Source: Rhodothermales bacterium
GTDB lineage: Bacteria > Bacteroidota > Rhodothermia > Rhodothermales > JANQRZ01
NCBI GenBank assembly: GCA_039944855.1
Contig: JBDUXZ010000034.1
Span: forward strand, 62,001-126,000
DNA length: 64,000 nt
Direction of reading: 5' to 3'
A model generated the notes under the pieces. That model ran no database searches and was not told the DNA's origin. It saw nothing but the letters and a program-made list of their open reading frames with translations. The number at the start of each line of letters is the position of its first letter. The stretch's first letter is position 1. Both the position numbers and the translations under genes were made by a program. Shown here in pieces: positions 8,683 to 19,696 of the stretch.

Positions 8683-10713
8683 ATGCAGCCTCCCGCCGCC
8701 TCGCCGAAGCCGCCCAAGCGGAGCCCGTGGTTCTGGGTCCCGAGCCTCTACTTCGCCGAGGGGATCCCCTACGTCGTCGTGATGATCGTCTCGGTGATCA
8801 TGTACAAGCGGCTCGGGATCTCGAACACCGACATCGCGCTCTACACGAGCTGGCTCTACCTGCCGTGGGTGATCAAGCCGTTCTGGAGCCCGGCCGTCGA
8901 TGTGCTCAAGACGAAGCGGTTCTGGACCGTCATCATGCAGCTCTTCATCGGCGCGGGCTTCGCGGGCGTCGCCCTCACGCTGCCGACGGAGCCGTTCTTC
9001 CAGTACACCCTCGCGTTCCTCTGGCTCCTCGCGTTCTCGTCCGCCACGCACGACATCGCCGCCGACGGGTTCTACATGCTCGCGCTCTCAGAGCACGACC
9101 AGGCGTGGTTCGTCGGGATTCGCAGCACGTTCTACCGGCTCGCGATGATCACGGGGCAGGGCCTGCTCATCATCCTCGCGGGCTTCCTGGAGAGCGCGAC
9201 GGGGATGCCGCCCGTCGAGGTCGACGTCCGCGCGGTGGCGGAGGCTCCGGCCGCTGCTGTCGCTCCGGTGCCGCCACCGCTCACGACCGATGCCGAAGAG
9301 CTCCGCCTCGTCCCGACGACGTCCGACCTCGCCGTCGAGATCACCCCGCGCGCGACCGACGAGGTCAACGCGCTCATCGCCGAGGCGAAGGCGGCGAACG
9401 TGGCCGCCGGGTTCTACGAGGCCGAGCAAACGATGGCCGAGGCCGAAGCGGAGGCGATGGAGGCCGGGTGGTGGCAGCGCGCGATTGTCGCCCCGCTTGA
9501 AGTGCTCCTCCGCGACTGGTTCGGGAAAGGCGAGGTCGCACCGTCGGCTACGGCGGGCAACGTAGCCGTTCTCGGGCTGCGGCTCTCGGGGCCCCTCCCG
9601 GCGGGCGAGACGGCCGTCGTCAACCTCCGGCAGTCGGGCGACAAGAGCATTCGCCTCGTCGAAGGCGCGCGGCTGGAGTTCACATCCGAGAACTGGGACA
9701 CGCCCGCGCAGGTCGTCGTCCAGCTCGACCCCAAGCTCGACGCGCCGACGACGGGGTCGCTGGAGGCGCTCTCGGGGAATCTCCCGCTCGCGTGGGCGAT
9801 CACGTTCTTCATCCTCGCTGGCGCGTTCATCCTCCTCATGCTGTGGCACCAGTATGCGCTGCCGCGCCCGGCGTCCGACCGGCCCGCCGTCGAGGGCGCG
9901 AGCGGAGCAGGGCTGATTCAGTACCTCGGCTTCCTCGTCCTCTTCATCCCACTCCTGTTCCTGTTGCTCGTCCCGATACTGATCTACGGGTTCGTCCGGC
10001 CGCGCGGCACCGGCCCGTGGGGCGACCTCTTCCGTCGCCTCCCATTCTCTGACTCGCCGTTCGCCGAGACGATCGTCTCGTTCTTCCTCAAGCCCGAGAT
10101 CAGCGTGGCGATCGCATTCCTCCTGTTCTACCGCTTCGCCGAGGCGCAGCTCGTAAAGCTCGCCAGCCCGTTCCTGCTCGACACGGCCGAGGTGGGCGGG
10201 CTCGCGCTCACGACGGGCGAGGTCGGCTTCGTCTACGGCACCGTCGGCGTGCTCTTCCTCACGCTCGGCGGGATCCTCGGCGGGATCGTCGCAGCGCGTG
10301 ACGGGCTCAAGAAGTGGCTCTGGCCGATGGTCATCGCGATCAACGTCCCGAACGCCGTGTACCTCTTCCTCGCCACCGTGCGGCCCGAGAGCTTCCTCGT
10401 CATCAACACGGCCGTCGCGGTGGAGCAGTTCGGGTATGGGTTCGGGTTCGCGGCCTTCCTGCTGTTTCTGATCTACGTCGCGGAGGGCGAGCACAAGACG
10501 GCGCACTACGCGATTGGCACCGGGCTGATGGCGCTCGGGATGATGATCCCGGGGATGTTCAGCGGCTGGCTCCAAGAGTTGATCGGCTACCAGGAGTTCT
10601 TCGTCTGGGTGCTCATCGCGACGATCCCGAGCTTCCTCGTCACCGCCCTCGTTCGCGTCGATCCCGAGTTCGGCAAGAAAGAAGACGAAGTCGAAACCGT
10701 CGAGACCGCATGA
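8683..10713 (+). CDS. AmpG-like MFS permease with inserted beta-domain
   Basis: A 676-residue major facilitator protein of the AmpG/PAT type, which in other bacteria imports GlcNAc-anhydroMurNAc muropeptides. The N-terminal SLYFAEGIPYVVV, the PWVIKPFWSP loop and DIAADGF are characteristic. The usual length is about 430-490 residues. The excess is a largely hydrophilic insert at ~171-365, ending in a Calx-beta or Ig-like stretch (SIRLVEG...LEFTSENWDTPAQVVV), plus an extra hydrophobic segment near 411-437. Transmembrane segments resume at ~368. The stop overlaps the start of the acetyltransferase gene (ATGA), so the two are coupled. Import of wall fragments is inferred from family and from the adjacent nagZ, hydrolase and kinase genes. 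Confidence 0.85.
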   Translation: MQPPAASPKPPKRSPWFWVPSLYFAEGIPYVVVMIVSVIMYKRLGISNTDIALYTSWLYLPWVIKPFWSPAVDVLKTKRFWTVIMQLFIGAGFAGVALTLPTEPFFQYTLAFLWLLAFSSATHDIAADGFYMLALSEHDQAWFVGIRSTFYRLAMITGQGLLIILAGFLESATGMPPVEVDVRAVAEAPAAAVAPVPPPLTTDAEELRLVPTTSDLAVEITPRATDEVNALIAEAKAANVAAGFYEAEQTMAEAEAEAMEAGWWQRAIVAPLEVLLRDWFGKGEVAPSATAGNVAVLGLRLSGPLPAGETAVVNLRQSGDKSIRLVEGARLEFTSENWDTPAQVVVQLDPKLDAPTTGSLEALSGNLPLAWAITFFILAGAFILLMLWHQYALPRPASDRPAVEGASGAGLIQYLGFLVLFIPLLFLLLVPILIYGFVRPRGTGPWGDLFRRLPFSDSPFAETIVSFFLKPEISVAIAFLLFYRFAEAQLVKLASPFLLDTAEVGGLALTTGEVGFVYGTVGVLFLTLGGILGGIVAARDGLKKWLWPMVIAINVPNAVYLFLATVRPESFLVINTAVAVEQFGYGFGFAAFLLFLIYVAEGEHKTAHYAIGTGLMALGMMIPGMFSGWLQELIGYQEFFVWVLIATIPSFLVTALVRVDPEFGKKEDEVETVETA

Positions 10714-11615
10714 CGCTCCGCCCGATCCGCCGCGCTGACACTGAGGCGCTCCGCGCGCTCTGGAATCGGGCCGCCGTGCACGATCCGCTCTCCGCGCCAC
10801 TCTTCGACGAGAAGGTGTGGGACGACCCCGGTTTCACGCCGGATCTCGCCCTCGCCGCCGACGCCGCCGGCGAGATCGCGGGCTTCGCGTTCGGCGTCGT
10901 CCGGCCGAGCGACGACGGGCCGCGCGGCGTGATCAAGCTCCTCGCCGTCGCGCCGGAGCGGCAGCGCGAAGGGATCGGTACGCGCCTCGTCGAGGCGCTC
11001 GAAACGGCGATGCAGGCGGCAGGCGCGACGGCGATCCGTCTCGGCGAGTCGCCGCCGAACTACCTCTCGCCAGGGCTCGATCCACGCTACACGCGGGCCC
11101 TCCTGCTGTTCGAGAAGCGCGGCTACACCCGGCTCCGGGAGGCCTACCACATGGCCGCTGACCTCGCCGGCCAGACCTTCGACACGGACGCGGACGAGCA
11201 GGCGCTCACCGCCGACGGCATCACCGTCCGCCGCGCGGCGGGCTCCGATCAGGAGACGGTGATGACGTTCCTCGACGAACACTGGCCGCCGTGGAAGGCC
11301 GAGATCGGCCGGACGTTCGCGAACGACCCGGTCAGCCTCCACCTCGCGTTCGAAGGCGGCGCGGTGCTCGGCTTCTCGGCCTACGACGCCAACAACGTCG
11401 GCACCGGCTGGTTCGGACCGATGGGGACCGCGCCCGCCGCGCGCGGCCGGGGCGTCGGCGCCGTCCTGCTCAAGCGCTGCCTCGCCGACATGAAGGCGCA
11501 GGGCCACGCGACCTCGACGATCCCGTGGGTCGCGCCGATCGCGTTCTACGCCCACCACGTCGGCGCCGAGATCAGCCGGCTGTTCTACCGCTACGAGAAG
11601 AAGCTAGGCGGCTGA
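10710..11615 (+). CDS. Tandem GNAT N-acetyltransferase
   Basis: A 301-residue protein with two GNAT folds. Each has an acetyl-CoA pyrophosphate loop: RQREGIGT at 84-91 and ARGRGVGA at 244-251. The first half also has RAL...EKRGYT typical of the domain's C-terminal beta-strands. The ATG at 10710 overlaps the permease stop, and upstream codons in this frame lie inside the permease gene. Acetyl acceptor unknown; coupling to an AmpG-like permease suggests an amino sugar or peptide derived from the wall. A GNAT gene (ybbJ) also sits near the muropeptide recycling genes of Bacillus, as I recall. Confidence 0.82.
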   Translation: MTLRPIRRADTEALRALWNRAAVHDPLSAPLFDEKVWDDPGFTPDLALAADAAGEIAGFAFGVVRPSDDGPRGVIKLLAVAPERQREGIGTRLVEALETAMQAAGATAIRLGESPPNYLSPGLDPRYTRALLLFEKRGYTRLREAYHMAADLAGQTFDTDADEQALTADGITVRRAAGSDQETVMTFLDEHWPPWKAEIGRTFANDPVSLHLAFEGGAVLGFSAYDANNVGTGWFGPMGTAPAARGRGVGAVLLKRCLADMKAQGHATSTIPWVAPIAFYAHHVGAEISRLFYRYEKKLGG

Positions 11616-11622
11616 CGTTCGC

Positions 11623-14600
11623 TCACGGCGACGGTGGCAGCGCGAGGGTGCGGAGCACGGCCTGCATTACGGCGTCGCGGTCGTCGCGCGTGCGGATGGT
11701 CTCGAAGGGGAAGCCGAAGATGACGCGCGGGCACGCGCCCCGGCTCGCGACGGCCGCGCTCATGTTGTTCTCGGCGTAGCGGAGCACCGTCGCGCCCGTG
11801 CTGTCAGCAGGTTCGATCGCGTCGGGCGCCTCGGCGGCGTACACGTCCGGGTCGAAGTCGGAGACGAAGTCGAGCGTGGTGCCGTCGGGCAGGAGTACAT
11901 CGTTCGGGCTGACGAGGCCGCCGGTCGTCACGGCGTGGTCCGTCCGCCACCGGATGCCGAGGGTTTCGCGGGCGAACGCGGAGCCGGGCGCGTCGTCGGG
12001 CTGCCCCTCGAACACATCGGTGCCGACGTACGAGCCGGAGACGAAGAGGCCGCCGCCGCCGTCGCAGAAGCGGCCGAGCGCGTCGCGCAGCGGTGCGGGC
12101 AGCGCTTCGAACTGCGGCGGGCGCGTCGGCTTCGGCCACGGCGTCGTCTTCTGCTCGCCGAGGATGAGGTCGAGCGCGCGGTACGGCGCGGCGTCGACCG
12201 TGCCCGCTGCGAACGCCGCCGCGCTCGTCGAGGCGAAGGCGACGCCCGCCGCGCGGAGCGACTCGCCGTGGAGGAGCGGGAAGTCGAACGTGTTGCCGGG
12301 GAGGACCGTCGTCTCCCTATCGCCGTAGCTCGACCCCCAGCCGGGGGCGTCGTCGTCGGTCCACGGATCGTTCCGGTCGAAGTTGAACTGGTTGCCGGTG
12401 AAGTTCAGGTCGTAGCGGTCGGGCACGCCCTGGTCCTGCCAGTGTGCGAACCCGGCGAGCGAATCGGTCTCGACGACGGCAGGGGGGGCGATGCGGTCGA
12501 ACCCGTTGACGACGAGCACGGGGCCGCCGCCGCTCGGGAGGTGGAGCACGGCGAGCGTCTCCGACGGCGCGCTCTCGCCCCCGGCGTTCGCGGCGGCCAC
12601 GCGGTACGAGTAGATCACGCCCGGCTCCAGCCCGCGCAACGTCACCGCCGTACCGTCCACGACGCGGCCGTTGTCCCAGCCGCCGCGCTCGACGCGCGTG
12701 TAGACGACGTAGGCCGTGGCGTCGGCCGTCGGTTCGAGCGGGTCGGGCGTGGGCTGCCAGCCCAGCGCGACGCCGTCGGTGCCCGCGAGCGTCGCCTGGA
12801 AGTGGGAGACAGGGAGGGGCTGGACGACGTACGCCGTCCCGTGCTGCGTCGCGAGGAAGCGGAGGACTGCTTTATAGATCGAGCGGCTGACGTCGAACCG
12901 GAAGCGCGGGTCGAGGGCGAACTTCATGTCGAGTAGGTTCTGCTGCGAGAGGAGTTCGAGGAGCGCCGCCGGGACGTTCGGGCGGACGGCCTCGCTGTAG
13001 TCGCGGTCCCACAGGCTCCGCCGGTTCCAGACCGGGTCGTAGAGCGCTTCGATGTCCTCGACGAGCTGGGTCTGGAGAAGGTCGGCGAAGTCGCGGTTGG
13101 CGAGGCGGGAGACGCCGTCGGGGAAGAACTTCGCGGGGTCGTCGCTCTGCCGCTCGGCGCGGGGCGGGATCGGGCGGACGGTGACGGGCGGCGCGTCAGC
13201 TGCGTCAGCGCCTTCCGTACTGTAGATCAGGAGCGTGCCGATCGTCGTGTCGGACCGGGTGATGCCGGCGTCGGTGTGGAAGGCGAGGGAGAGGTCGATG
13301 GGGATGCCGAGGCCAGGCGTCTGCCGGTCGCGGTTGGGGCCGAAGGGGGCGCCGCGGAGGTAGTTCACCCACTCGCCGCGCCCGCGGTAGTCGTCGGTGT
13401 AGTCGTTCTCGCCGCCGGAGAGGCTGTAGACGAGCGAGTCCGGCATCCCGTCGGTCTGCATCGCGTAGCGCGCCGCCTCGACCCACCGGGGCCGCCCGCT
13501 CGCGTGTCCGCCGCGCGCCACGATCCCCATCCCGCCGCCGAAGCGGACGGCGTCGGCCGAGACCGCGCGGCCCGGCGTGGCGCTCGCGTTCGTGAGGACG
13601 ACGCTGCCGGACGCCGGATTCCGCCCGGCCTCGAAGCGGAACGTGCCGAGGTAGACCCACGTCCCGCCGCCGATCTGCTGGTTGACCTCGAAGCGCGTCG
13701 CGCCGCCGGCGTGGTAGACCGTGTACGCGGCGTCGGTGACGTTCCCCGGATCGCGAGCGTAGGCGACGCGGACGGCGTAGTTGCCGGTCTCGGGGATGGC
13801 GGGCGTCCACCGGATGCCCGCCGTCGAATCGGCCGAGGCGCGGGCCGCGCGGTGCGTGCCGAGTTGGAAGGGATTGACGCCTTCGGTGTAGGGCGGCGCG
13901 CCGACGGCGAAGCCCGCGCCGTCCGCTGTACGCCACGGTCCGGCTTCCGCGTAGCTCGCATCCGGGCCGTCGTTGTCGACGATCACCTCGTGCGTCTGCA
14001 GGTCGCGCTCGCGGGGGAGGAAGACGGTCGAGCCCGCCCGCTCCAGCATCGGCACGAGGTAGGGCTGCGTGAACGAGAGCGGGATCAGGTCTTCTACGGT
14101 CCGAAAGAGTCGCGCGCGTTGCCACTCCCACCGGTCCAGCTTGGGCTCGTAGTACCAGCCGTGGCTCGGCCAGAGCGCGACGTAGCGCCCGTCGAGCCCG
14201 GCCGTCGGCGTCCACGCCCGGTCGAGCGCGCGGACGAGTGGGGCGGGGCGGGCCTCGTTCCGTGCGAGCCGGGCGCGGTCGAAGTCCGAGGCGTCGGCGC
14301 GGTAGTAGTTCGGGACGAGGGCTTCGACGGGCGTCTGCTTCGACCACAGCCGGAGGTCGTAGCCGGGGAAGAACGGGCCGAGGCGGTCGCGGACGAGGGC
14401 GTGGAGCGCGTCCACTGTGGCGGGCCGGAACGGGCGGTAGGCGAGGGCCTCGTTGAACCGAATGTCGACGCGCCGCGCGTCGGCGTCGATGGCGAGCGTG
14501 TCCACGTCCGTGCCCTGAGCGAAGTCGAACGCGCAGCCGTCGCGGGCGCAGGATGCGAGCAGGTTGGCGAGGGCGGCGCGGCTTTGCGCGCGGGCCTCCG

Positions 14601-14742
14601 CTTCGGAGAGCGCGGGTGCGGAGGCGGGAGGCGGAACGGCAGCCGGGCGCGGTCCGGCGCAGCCTGCGACGAGGAGGAGGCCGAGCAGGACGGGAGCGAG
14701 CGGCGTGCGAGCGACGGACGTGCGGAGGGGGGAGGGGCGCAT
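11623..14742 (-). CDS. Amidase-type lipoprotein with golvesin-like and FN3 modules
   Basis: A 1,039-residue lipoprotein (signal ending LLVAGC, Cys28) convergent with the acetyltransferase gene, only 7 bases apart. Fragments of an N-acetylmuramoyl-L-alanine amidase fold appear in order: LWPSHGWYYEP (first zinc His), then after a long insertion LSLAFHTDAG (second His), then PAALLELLSQQN (candidate catalytic Glu). The insertion (~270-430) resembles the golvesin C-terminal/xanthan-lyase carbohydrate-binding module (GNYAVRVAY, GGTWVYLGTFRFEAG). A fibronectin III module follows (~665-760), then a glutamine-amidotransferase-like domain at the C-terminus. Related Bacteroidota proteins are often labelled xanthan lyase. 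The context favours peptidoglycan. The start at 14742 is chosen for the lipoprotein signal. Confidence 0.75.
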   Translation of the reverse strand: MRPSPLRTSVARTPLAPVLLGLLLVAGCAGPRPAAVPPPASAPALSEAEARAQSRAALANLLASCARDGCAFDFAQGTDVDTLAIDADARRVDIRFNEALAYRPFRPATVDALHALVRDRLGPFFPGYDLRLWSKQTPVEALVPNYYRADASDFDRARLARNEARPAPLVRALDRAWTPTAGLDGRYVALWPSHGWYYEPKLDRWEWQRARLFRTVEDLIPLSFTQPYLVPMLERAGSTVFLPRERDLQTHEVIVDNDGPDASYAEAGPWRTADGAGFAVGAPPYTEGVNPFQLGTHRAARASADSTAGIRWTPAIPETGNYAVRVAYARDPGNVTDAAYTVYHAGGATRFEVNQQIGGGTWVYLGTFRFEAGRNPASGSVVLTNASATPGRAVSADAVRFGGGMGIVARGGHASGRPRWVEAARYAMQTDGMPDSLVYSLSGGENDYTDDYRGRGEWVNYLRGAPFGPNRDRQTPGLGIPIDLSLAFHTDAGITRSDTTIGTLLIYSTEGADAADAPPVTVRPIPPRAERQSDDPAKFFPDGVSRLANRDFADLLQTQLVEDIEALYDPVWNRRSLWDRDYSEAVRPNVPAALLELLSQQNLLDMKFALDPRFRFDVSRSIYKAVLRFLATQHGTAYVVQPLPVSHFQATLAGTDGVALGWQPTPDPLEPTADATAYVVYTRVERGGWDNGRVVDGTAVTLRGLEPGVIYSYRVAAANAGGESAPSETLAVLHLPSGGGPVLVVNGFDRIAPPAVVETDSLAGFAHWQDQGVPDRYDLNFTGNQFNFDRNDPWTDDDAPGWGSSYGDRETTVLPGNTFDFPLLHGESLRAAGVAFASTSAAAFAAGTVDAAPYRALDLILGEQKTTPWPKPTRPPQFEALPAPLRDALGRFCDGGGGLFVSGSYVGTDVFEGQPDDAPGSAFARETLGIRWRTDHAVTTGGLVSPNDVLLPDGTTLDFVSDFDPDVYAAEAPDAIEPADSTGATVLRYAENNMSAAVASRGACPRVIFGFPFETIRTRDDRDAVMQAVLRTLALPPSP

Positions 14743-14790
14743 CGGGAGGGGGATGCCGAAGGGGCGAAGTGAGGACGGCGGAAGGCACGT

Positions 14791-14798
14791 GGAAGGTA
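14791..14798 (-). promoter_or_regulatory. Candidate -7 box TACCTTCC
   Basis: TAnnTTnn box on the minus strand, 48 bases before the start of the amidase lipoprotein gene. The identical octamer precedes the M1 aminopeptidase gene. Confidence 0.45.
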
Positions 14799-14909
14799 CT
14801 CGCCGAGCGCGTACGAACGCCATCGGCAGGTCCAGGATCGCAAAGTGTCGGCCGGGTGATTTTGCGATGGAAGCCCTCGGAATCTCTCCCTCCGTTGGTC
14901 GTCGTTGGC

Positions 14910-14917
14910 TACTTTCT
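14910..14917 (+). promoter_or_regulatory. Candidate -7 box TACTTTCT
   Basis: TAnnTTnn box 17 bases before the preferred nagZ start. It lies downstream of an alternative ATG at 14905, arguing against that codon. Confidence 0.4.
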
Positions 14918-14934
14918 GTTGCCTGCCGCGTGCC

Positions 14935-16788
<1,854 letters not shown>

Positions 16789-16808
16789 CCCTCAACGCTG
16801 AGACCCTC

Positions 16809-18761
16809 ATGGCCCACAACTCCAGCTCGAACGCAACGGCGTGGCGCAGCCGCGAAGAGAAAGTGCCCGTCGTCATCGCCGAATACGACGAGATCGCGCA
16901 CATCGTCGCCCGCCGCATCGCCGAGGTCATCCGCGACAAGCAGGCCGCCGGGAAGCCACCCGTGCTCGGCCTCGCGACGGGGAGCACCCCCATCGGCATC
17001 TACCGCGAGCTGATCCGGATGCACCGCGAGGAGGGGCTCGACTTCTCCGACGTCGTGACGTTCAACCTCGACGAGTACTACCCGATGCGGCCGGAGAGCA
17101 TCCACAGCTACCACCGCTACATGTGGGAGAACCTCTTCGAGCACATCGACATCCGCCCCGAGAACGTCCACATCCCCGACGGCGCGCTCCCCCGCGAGGA
17201 GGTCGAGGCGTTCACGGCGGACTACGAGCGCAAGATCGAGGCGGTCGGCGGGATCGATTTCCAGCTCCTCGGCATCGGGAAGACGGGCCACATCGGGTTC
17301 AACGAGCCGGGCTCGGGGATGGAATCGCGCACCCGCCTCATCGCGCTCGACACGGTCACCCGCCGCGACGCCGCCGCCGACTTCTTCGGCGAGGACAACG
17401 TCCCCACGCAGGCGATCACGATGGGCGTCGCGACGATTATGGCGGCCCGCGAGGTCGCCCTCATCGCGACGGGTGAGCACAAAGCGCAGATCGTCCAGCG
17501 CGCCGTGGAAGGATCGATCAACCCCGATATCGCGGCGACTTACCTCCAGAAGCACGAGAACGCGACGTTCTACGTGGACCCGCCCGCCGCCGCCGAACTG
17601 ACGCGCATCCACACGCCGTGGATCGTCGGGGAGGTGACGTGGACGCGGGAGCTGGAGATCCAGGCCGTGATCTGGCTCAGCATGGAGGTTGGGAAGTCCG
17701 TGCTCAAGCTCGACAACCTCGACTACCGCGAGCACCACCTGTCGTCGCTGATCGCGCGCTACGGCGCGGCCGGTCCCATCAACGGCGAGGTATTCAACGC
17801 GCTCATCGCCAAGATCCGGGGCAAAAGCAAGCTGCCTGCCGGCAAGCGCATCGTCGTCTTCTCGCCGCACCCCGACGACGACGTGATCTCGATGGGCGGC
17901 ATCCTCAACAAGCTGCACCAGAACGGCAACGACATCACCGTTGCCTACCAGACCTCGGGCAACATCGCCGTGTTCGACCACGAGGTCCGGCGCTACCTCG
18001 ACTTCCTCCGCCGCTTCGGGAGCAGCAGCCCGGAAGGCGCCGCGCTCGTCGAGCAGATGGAGGAGTTCCTCGACACGAAGAGCCCGGGCCAGGTCGACAT
18101 CGAGGCGGTGCAGGAGATGAAGCGGGCGATCCGCGAGGCCGAGGCCGTCTCGGGCATCGAGACGTTCGGGATGACGCGGCACCAGGCCCGCTTCCTCAAC
18201 CTCCCGTTCTACCAGACGGGGAAGGTTCGCAAAGACCCCATCGGCCCGAAGGACGTGCAGATCACGCTCGACCTCCTCGACGAGACGCAGCCCGAACTCG
18301 TCTTCGTCGCGGGCGACCTCTCCGACCCGCACGGCACGCACCGGATGTGCCTCGAAGCCGTCCACCGCGCGCTCGATGCGTACACCGGCCCGGCCCCGCA
18401 GATCTGGTACTACCGCGGCGCGTGGCAGGAGTGGCGCATCGCGGAGTCGGACGTGCTCGTGCCACTCTCCGAGGACGAACTCCGGCTGAAGATCCTCGCC
18501 ATCTACAAGCACCAGTCGCAGAAGGACCGCGCGCCGTTCCCCGGCCAGGACGACCGCGAGTTCTGGCAGCGCGTCCAGGCTCGGAATACGAACACGGCGC
18601 GGATCGTGGACCAACTCGGCCTGCCGGAATACTTCGCGATGGAGAGCTACGTCGTGCGCCAGAACGGCGAGCCGATCGAAGAGGAGATGATCTCCACGAG
18701 CGCACTCGGCCGTCCCCGAGAGGAGGCCGCGGAGGCTGTCGCGCAGGCGGAGGAGGCGTGA
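16809..18761 (+). CDS. NagB-like deaminase fused to PIG-L deacetylase
   Basis: A 650-residue fusion. Residues ~18-285 are a glucosamine-6-phosphate deaminase-like domain (GLATGSTP at 54, FNLDEYY at 85, GIGKTGHIGFNEP at 155). Residues ~345-620 are a PIG-L/LmbE deacetylase domain with the zinc motif SPHPDDD at 352 and a later DPHGTHRMC. NagB normally converts GlcN-6-P to fructose-6-P plus ammonia; PIG-L enzymes deacetylate GlcNAc groups. The E. coli NagB residue Asp141 corresponds to Thr159 here, while His161 and Glu166 are kept. The fusion could do deacetylation and deamination in one chain, in place of the NagA absent from this window; this is inference. The start is the first ATG after nagZ. 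Similar fusions exist in Bacteroides. Confidence 0.85.
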   Translation: MAHNSSSNATAWRSREEKVPVVIAEYDEIAHIVARRIAEVIRDKQAAGKPPVLGLATGSTPIGIYRELIRMHREEGLDFSDVVTFNLDEYYPMRPESIHSYHRYMWENLFEHIDIRPENVHIPDGALPREEVEAFTADYERKIEAVGGIDFQLLGIGKTGHIGFNEPGSGMESRTRLIALDTVTRRDAAADFFGEDNVPTQAITMGVATIMAAREVALIATGEHKAQIVQRAVEGSINPDIAATYLQKHENATFYVDPPAAAELTRIHTPWIVGEVTWTRELEIQAVIWLSMEVGKSVLKLDNLDYREHHLSSLIARYGAAGPINGEVFNALIAKIRGKSKLPAGKRIVVFSPHPDDDVISMGGILNKLHQNGNDITVAYQTSGNIAVFDHEVRRYLDFLRRFGSSSPEGAALVEQMEEFLDTKSPGQVDIEAVQEMKRAIREAEAVSGIETFGMTRHQARFLNLPFYQTGKVRKDPIGPKDVQITLDLLDETQPELVFVAGDLSDPHGTHRMCLEAVHRALDAYTGPAPQIWYYRGAWQEWRIAESDVLVPLSEDELRLKILAIYKHQSQKDRAPFPGQDDREFWQRVQARNTNTARIVDQLGLPEYFAMESYVVRQNGEPIEEEMISTSALGRPREEAAEAVAQAEEA

Positions 18762-19696
18762 CCGAGCCCTACGTCATCGGGATCGACGGCGGTGGGACGC
18801 GCACGACGGTGGCCCTCGCTGACGCACATGGCGAGCTTCTCCGCCGCACGGGCCCGCCGGGGCTCGTCGACCCGCGCAACCCGGCGGCCAGCGCCGACGT
18901 GCTCGTCGCGCTGATACGCGAGGCGAGGGCGGAGGCTGGCGTGGACGGTCCGGCCGCCGCGCTCTGCGCCGGCCTCGCGGGCGTGGGGAATGCCGCCGAG
19001 CGGGAGGTCGTCCGCGCCTCACTCGCCGCGCAGGACGTCGCCCGGCGCGTCGTCGTGGTAGGCGACGGGGAGACAGCGTTGGAGGGAGCGTTCGCGGGCG
19101 GCGCGGGCATCCTCGTCATCGCCGGCACGGGCTCGATCGCGTACGGCCGCAGTGAGGACGGCCACGTGGAGCGGTGCGGCGGGTGGGGCATGATCGTCGG
19201 CGACGAGGGGAGCGCGTACGGGACGGGTCGGGCGGCGCTCGTCGCCGCGCTCCGCGCCCACGACGGGCGCGACCCCGACTCGCGCCTGCTGCCCGCCGTG
19301 CTCGACGAACTCGGGCTGCGCTCGCCCGACGAGATCCCGCCGTGGGCCGGGCGGGCGGAGAAGACGGAGATCGCCGCGCTCGCCCCACTCGTCGCCCGCG
19401 TCGCCGCCGAGGGTGACGACCGCGCCGAGCAACTCGTGGCGACGACCGCGCAGGAACTCGCCCGGCTCGTAGCCGCGCTCGTCGAGCGGCTCGGGCCGTG
19501 GACGAACGCGCCGACGGTCGTCTACTTCGGCGGGATGTTTCGGACGCCGGGCTTCGCGCGCCGCGTGGATGACGCCATCGCGCAGGCGGTCCCCGGTGGC
19601 GTGCGGCGGCGGGAAGCGGCCGAGGACGCCGTCGGTGGGGCGCTGCGGATGGCGTGGGCGCTCGCCGAAGGCGTCACCCCTTCGCCGGGCGCGTAG
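18758..19696 (+). CDS. Amino-sugar kinase, BadF/BadG/NagK-MurK type
   Basis: A 312-residue ASKHA-fold kinase of the BadF/BadG/BcrA/BcrD ATPase family that includes N-acetylglucosamine and N-acetylmuramate kinases. The phosphate loop IGIDGGGTRTT is at 7-17; AGTGSIAYG and a GDEGSAYG segment match sugar-binding and phosphate-2 regions of GlcNAc kinases. The GTG start overlaps the stop of the fusion gene (GTGA) and has a good upstream AGGAGG, one of few clear ribosome sites here. It likely phosphorylates GlcNAc released by NagZ, feeding the preceding fusion enzyme; MurNAc is the alternative substrate. Its 3' end overlaps the convergent reductase gene by 23 bases. Confidence 0.85.
   Translation: MTEPYVIGIDGGGTRTTVALADAHGELLRRTGPPGLVDPRNPAASADVLVALIREARAEAGVDGPAAALCAGLAGVGNAAEREVVRASLAAQDVARRVVVVGDGETALEGAFAGGAGILVIAGTGSIAYGRSEDGHVERCGGWGMIVGDEGSAYGTGRAALVAALRAHDGRDPDSRLLPAVLDELGLRSPDEIPPWAGRAEKTEIAALAPLVARVAAEGDDRAEQLVATTAQELARLVAALVERLGPWTNAPTVVYFGGMFRTPGFARRVDDAIAQAVPGGVRRREAAEDAVGGALRMAWALAEGVTPSPGA

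Noticed and set aside
9088-10800. A 570-codon minus-strand frame opposite the AmpG-like permease
   Set aside because: The sense strand encodes a permease with consistent membrane segments; the antisense translation is Asp/Glu/Arg-rich and featureless.
13276-14772. A 498-codon plus-strand frame opposite the amidase lipoprotein
   Set aside because: Val/Arg/Gly-rich with no motif; the minus strand has a lipoprotein signal and domain structure.
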